From JBOHBN01 sp050698355 (GTDB taxonomy: Bacteria; Actinomycetota; Actinomycetes; Streptosporangiales; WHST01): a DNA stretch of 16,329 nucleotides. Shown in pieces: positions 14,188 to 16,329 of this stretch. The notes under the pieces were generated by a model. That model made no database searches. It worked only from the letters and a program-made list of their open reading frames with translations, and had not been told where the DNA came from. Location of the stretch: positions 1-16,329 of the forward strand of contig JBOHBN010000395.1 of assembly GCA_050698355.1 (NCBI GenBank). The letters run 5' to 3'. Every line of letters starts with the position of its first letter. Position 1 is the stretch's first letter. Both the position numbers and the translations under genes were made by a program.

Positions 14188-14691
14188 TCAATCACCGGAG
14201 CGGGCGTGGTCGCCGCCGCGCAGCTGGTCGACCGCGTGCTCGAGCAGCGGAGCCAGCACCGCGAGGCCGTCGCGCACGCCGCCGGTCGACCCGGGCAGGT
14301 TCACCACGAGCGTTCGGCCCGCTACGCCGGCCAGTGCACGCGACAGGACCGCGGTCGCCACCTTCGGCTGACCGTACGCGCGGATCGCCTCGGCGATCCC
14401 CGGCACCTCGTAGTCGACGACGCGGCGGGTCATCTCCGGTGTCTCGTCGGTCGGGGCGACACCGGTGCCCCCGGTCGTGATCACGACGTCGGCCGCGGCG
14501 GCGACGGCGTCGCGCAGCGCCTGCTCCACCGGTGGGCCGTCCGGGACGACGTCCGGCCCCTGCACGGCGAACCCGAGCTCGCCCAGCCGGGCGGTGATCA
14601 GCGGGCCCGTGGTGTCCTCGTACACCCCGGCGCTGGCCCGGTTGGAGACGCTGATCACGCGTGCCTGGTAGCGCGGCTTCGCCACGCTCAT
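14188..14691 (-). CDS. moaB: MoaB/Mog-family molybdenum cofactor biosynthesis protein
   Basis: A 167-aa protein of the MoaB/MogA fold, which binds molybdopterin and, in MogA-type enzymes, adenylylates it before molybdenum insertion. Signature motifs are ITTGGTGVAPTDETPEMTRR (from about residue 70; TTGGTG is the binding loop) and VVNLPGSTGGVRDGL (about 128-142). Length fits the small stand-alone members. ATG 14691 is preceded by GGGAGG at about eight bases, which decides the start over the longer open frame to 14934. First gene of the moaB-DUF917-pucR operon and divergent from lpd. No other cofactor gene is nearby, so it may be a dedicated copy for a molybdoenzyme elsewhere. MoaB versus MogA cannot be settled here. 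Confidence 0.9.
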   Translation of the reverse strand: MSVAKPRYQARVISVSNRASAGVYEDTTGPLITARLGELGFAVQGPDVVPDGPPVEQALRDAVAAAADVVITTGGTGVAPTDETPEMTRRVVDYEVPGIAEAIRAYGQPKVATAVLSRALAGVAGRTLVVNLPGSTGGVRDGLAVLAPLLEHAVDQLRGGDHARSGD

Positions 14692-14945
14692 GAGGTGCCT
14701 CCCAAAGCGAGCATCGTAGCGACCGGACATCTGGCCCGCAGCAGTCCGCCCGCCGAGCGAGGAGCGGCGCGGCGGAGGGCGCCGGGAGACTCTGCCCGAT
14801 GCTACGCGTGGCACCGGGCTGCACCCGCGGCCATGGGCGCTTCGCCCCGTTTCCCGGTGACCCCGCGGTAGTGACAAGATGGGCGATGATCGGCCCCGCA
14901 TTCCCGTGGCGGCACCGTCCACTGGCCTGCACAAGGAGCGTACGC

Positions 14946-16329
14946 GTGAGCGAGGCAGGAAGCACGGCGTTCGACCTCGTCGTTCTCGGTGGCGGCAGCG
15001 GAGGCTATGCGGCCGCCTTCCGGGCGGCCGAGCTGGGCATGAGCGTCGCCCTCATCGAGAAGGACAAGCTCGGCGGCACCTGCCTGCACCGCGGGTGCAT
15101 CCCGACCAAGGCGCTGCTGCACGCCGGCGAGGTCGCCGACCAGACCCGCGACAGCGAGCAGTTCGGCATCCGCGCCACCCTCGACGAGATCGACATCGGC
15201 CAGGTCAACTCGTACAAGGACGGCGTCGTCTCGCAGATGTACCGCGGACTGCAGGGACTGTTCAAGGGACACAAGATCGTCACCGTGGAGGGTGAGGGAC
15301 GGCTGACCGGCCCGAACACCGTGCAGGTGGGCGACACGACGTACCAGGGCGAGCACGTGCTGCTCGCGACCGGGTCGGTGCCGAAGAGTCTGCCCGGCCT
15401 CACCATCGACGGCGACCGGGTGATCTCCAGCGACCACGCAGTGCGCATGGACCGGATCCCCAAGTCGGTGGTCATACTCGGCGGCGGCGTCATCGGCGTG
15501 GAGTTCGCCAGCGTATGGCGGTCGTTCGGCGCCGACGTCACGATCGTGGAGATGCTGCCACACCTGCTGCCGCTGGAGGACGAGGCGAGCCAGAAGCAGC
15601 TGGAGCGGGCGTTCCGCAAGCGCGGCATCAAGTCCGAGCTCGGCGCCAAGTTCGAGGGCGTCAAGACCAGTGACGCCGGCGTCACGGTCAGCCTGGAGGG
15701 TGGCAAGACGCTGGAGGCGGAGTTCCTCCTCGTCGCGGTCGGGCGCGCGCCGGTGTCGGAGGGCCTCGGTTACGAGGAGCAGGGCGTCGATGTCGACCGC
15801 GGGTTCGTACAGGTCGACGAGCACTGCCGCACCGCCGTGCCCAGCATCTCGGCGGTCGGCGACCTCATCTCCACCCTGCAGCTGGCGCACGCCGGGTTCG
15901 CCGAGGGCATCCTGGTCGCGGAGCGGCTCGGCGGGCTGAACCCGGTGCCCATCGACTACGCCGGGGTCCCGCGCATCACCTACTCCAACCCGGAGGTTGC
16001 CTCGGTCGGCCTCACCGCAGCCGAGGCCAGGCAGCGGTACGGCGACGACAAGGTGGCCACGTACGACTATCCGCTCGCCGGCAACGGCAAGAGCAACATC
16101 CTGAAGACCTCGGGCGCGGTGCGGTTGGTACGCCAGGTCGACGGCCCCGTGCTCGGTGTGCACATGGTCGGTGAGCGGATGGGCGAGCTCACCGCCGAGT
16201 CCCAGCTGATCTACAACTGGGAGGCGCTGCCGTCCGAGGTCGCGCAGCTCATCCACCCGCATCCCACCCAGTCGGAGGCCATCGGCGAGGCGCACCTCGC
16301 GCTCGCCGGCAAGCCGCTGCACGTGCACG
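14946..16329 (+). CDS. lpdA: Dihydrolipoyl dehydrogenase (E3), 3' end cut by window
   Basis: FAD-dependent E3 subunit that reoxidises dihydrolipoamide in 2-oxoacid dehydrogenase complexes. The frame stays open for 461 codons to the window edge with no internal stop or frameshift. It shows the FAD dinucleotide fold (DLVVLGGGSGGYAAAFRAAE), the redox-active disulphide GGTCLHRGCIPTK (two Cys, four residues between), the NAD fold VVILGGGVIGVEFAS, the second FAD motif ISAVGDLI, and the C-terminal catalytic HPHPTQSE. It ends GKPLHVH, so perhaps one or two codons and the stop are missing. GTG 14946 is set by AAGGAG at 14933-14938. It is divergent from moaB; the 254-bp gap holds the promoters, which I could not place. 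Confidence 0.96.
   Translation, partial: MSEAGSTAFDLVVLGGGSGGYAAAFRAAELGMSVALIEKDKLGGTCLHRGCIPTKALLHAGEVADQTRDSEQFGIRATLDEIDIGQVNSYKDGVVSQMYRGLQGLFKGHKIVTVEGEGRLTGPNTVQVGDTTYQGEHVLLATGSVPKSLPGLTIDGDRVISSDHAVRMDRIPKSVVILGGGVIGVEFASVWRSFGADVTIVEMLPHLLPLEDEASQKQLERAFRKRGIKSELGAKFEGVKTSDAGVTVSLEGGKTLEAEFLLVAVGRAPVSEGLGYEEQGVDVDRGFVQVDEHCRTAVPSISAVGDLISTLQLAHAGFAEGILVAERLGGLNPVPIDYAGVPRITYSNPEVASVGLTAAEARQRYGDDKVATYDYPLAGNGKSNILKTSGAVRLVRQVDGPVLGVHMVGERMGELTAESQLIYNWEALPSEVAQLIHPHPTQSEAIGEAHLALAGKPLHVH

Noticed and set aside
12197..14371. Long plus-strand open frame opposite pucR and DUF917
   Set aside because: No family motif, and the antisense composition is typical of high-GC coding DNA. The minus-strand genes have clear signatures.
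1..16329. CRISPR array, tRNA or rRNA genes, phage or defence island
   Set aside because: I saw no regularly spaced direct repeats, tRNA cloverleaf, rRNA segments, integrase, transposase or recognisable defence genes.

Overview
The window is high-GC DNA with strong G/C third-position bias, several GTG starts, and an actinobacterial housekeeping gene set (LepA, S20, HolA, ComEC, ComEA, a DegV protein, LeuRS, an Lpd-type dehydrogenase). It is most likely the chromosome of an actinomycete. The sequence alone does not fix the genus.

Layout. At 1-242 is the 5' end of lepA (minus strand). Next comes a decapitated aminoglycoside-phosphotransferase-like remnant (352-789, plus), whose 3' end carries the apparent promoter of rpsT (856-1125, plus). 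rpsT converges on a HutC-type GntR regulator (1131-1907, minus). A minus-strand block follows: leuS (7644-10481), a DegV-family gene (6697-7563), comEA (5334-6230), comEC (2987-5347, overlapping comEA) and holA (1990-2958). From memory, leuS, degV, comEA, comEC, holA, rpsT and lepA form a conserved actinobacterial neighbourhood, so the GntR gene and the phosphotransferase remnant look like insertions into it. Divergent from leuS is a small secreted His/Lys-rich protein of unknown function (10838-11257). Beyond it, a minus-strand operon encodes MoaB/Mog, a DUF917 (S-methyl-thiohydantoin desulfurase-like) protein and a PucR-type regulator (14691 down to 11510). Divergent from that operon is a dihydrolipoyl dehydrogenase (14946 to the window end, plus), lacking only its last codon or codons.

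Regulation and non-coding structure. The clearest non-genic signal is the leuS leader. A TATGAT -10 box lies six bases before an 11-codon ORF with three consecutive Leu codons. A terminator-like hairpin with a U-rich tail follows, then the leuS ribosome binding site. This has the layout of ribosome-mediated leucine attenuation with a probably leaderless leader peptide. The 466-bp gap between the DegV-family gene and comEA holds two perfect 9-bp DnaA boxes, one 8/9 box and three inverted repeats. Separate palindromic elements occupy the lepA/remnant gap (280-331), the leuS/degV gap (7584-7629) and the region downstream of the secreted-protein gene (11361-11451). They look like dispersed intergenic repeats, but copy number cannot be judged from one window.

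How the genes relate. Most are housekeeping: translation (LepA, S20, LeuRS), replication (HolA), DNA uptake (ComEA/ComEC) and 2-oxoacid dehydrogenase chemistry (Lpd). The moaB-DUF917-pucR operon is the most plausible specialised pathway, perhaps purine or hydantoin catabolism, with PucR as its local regulator.
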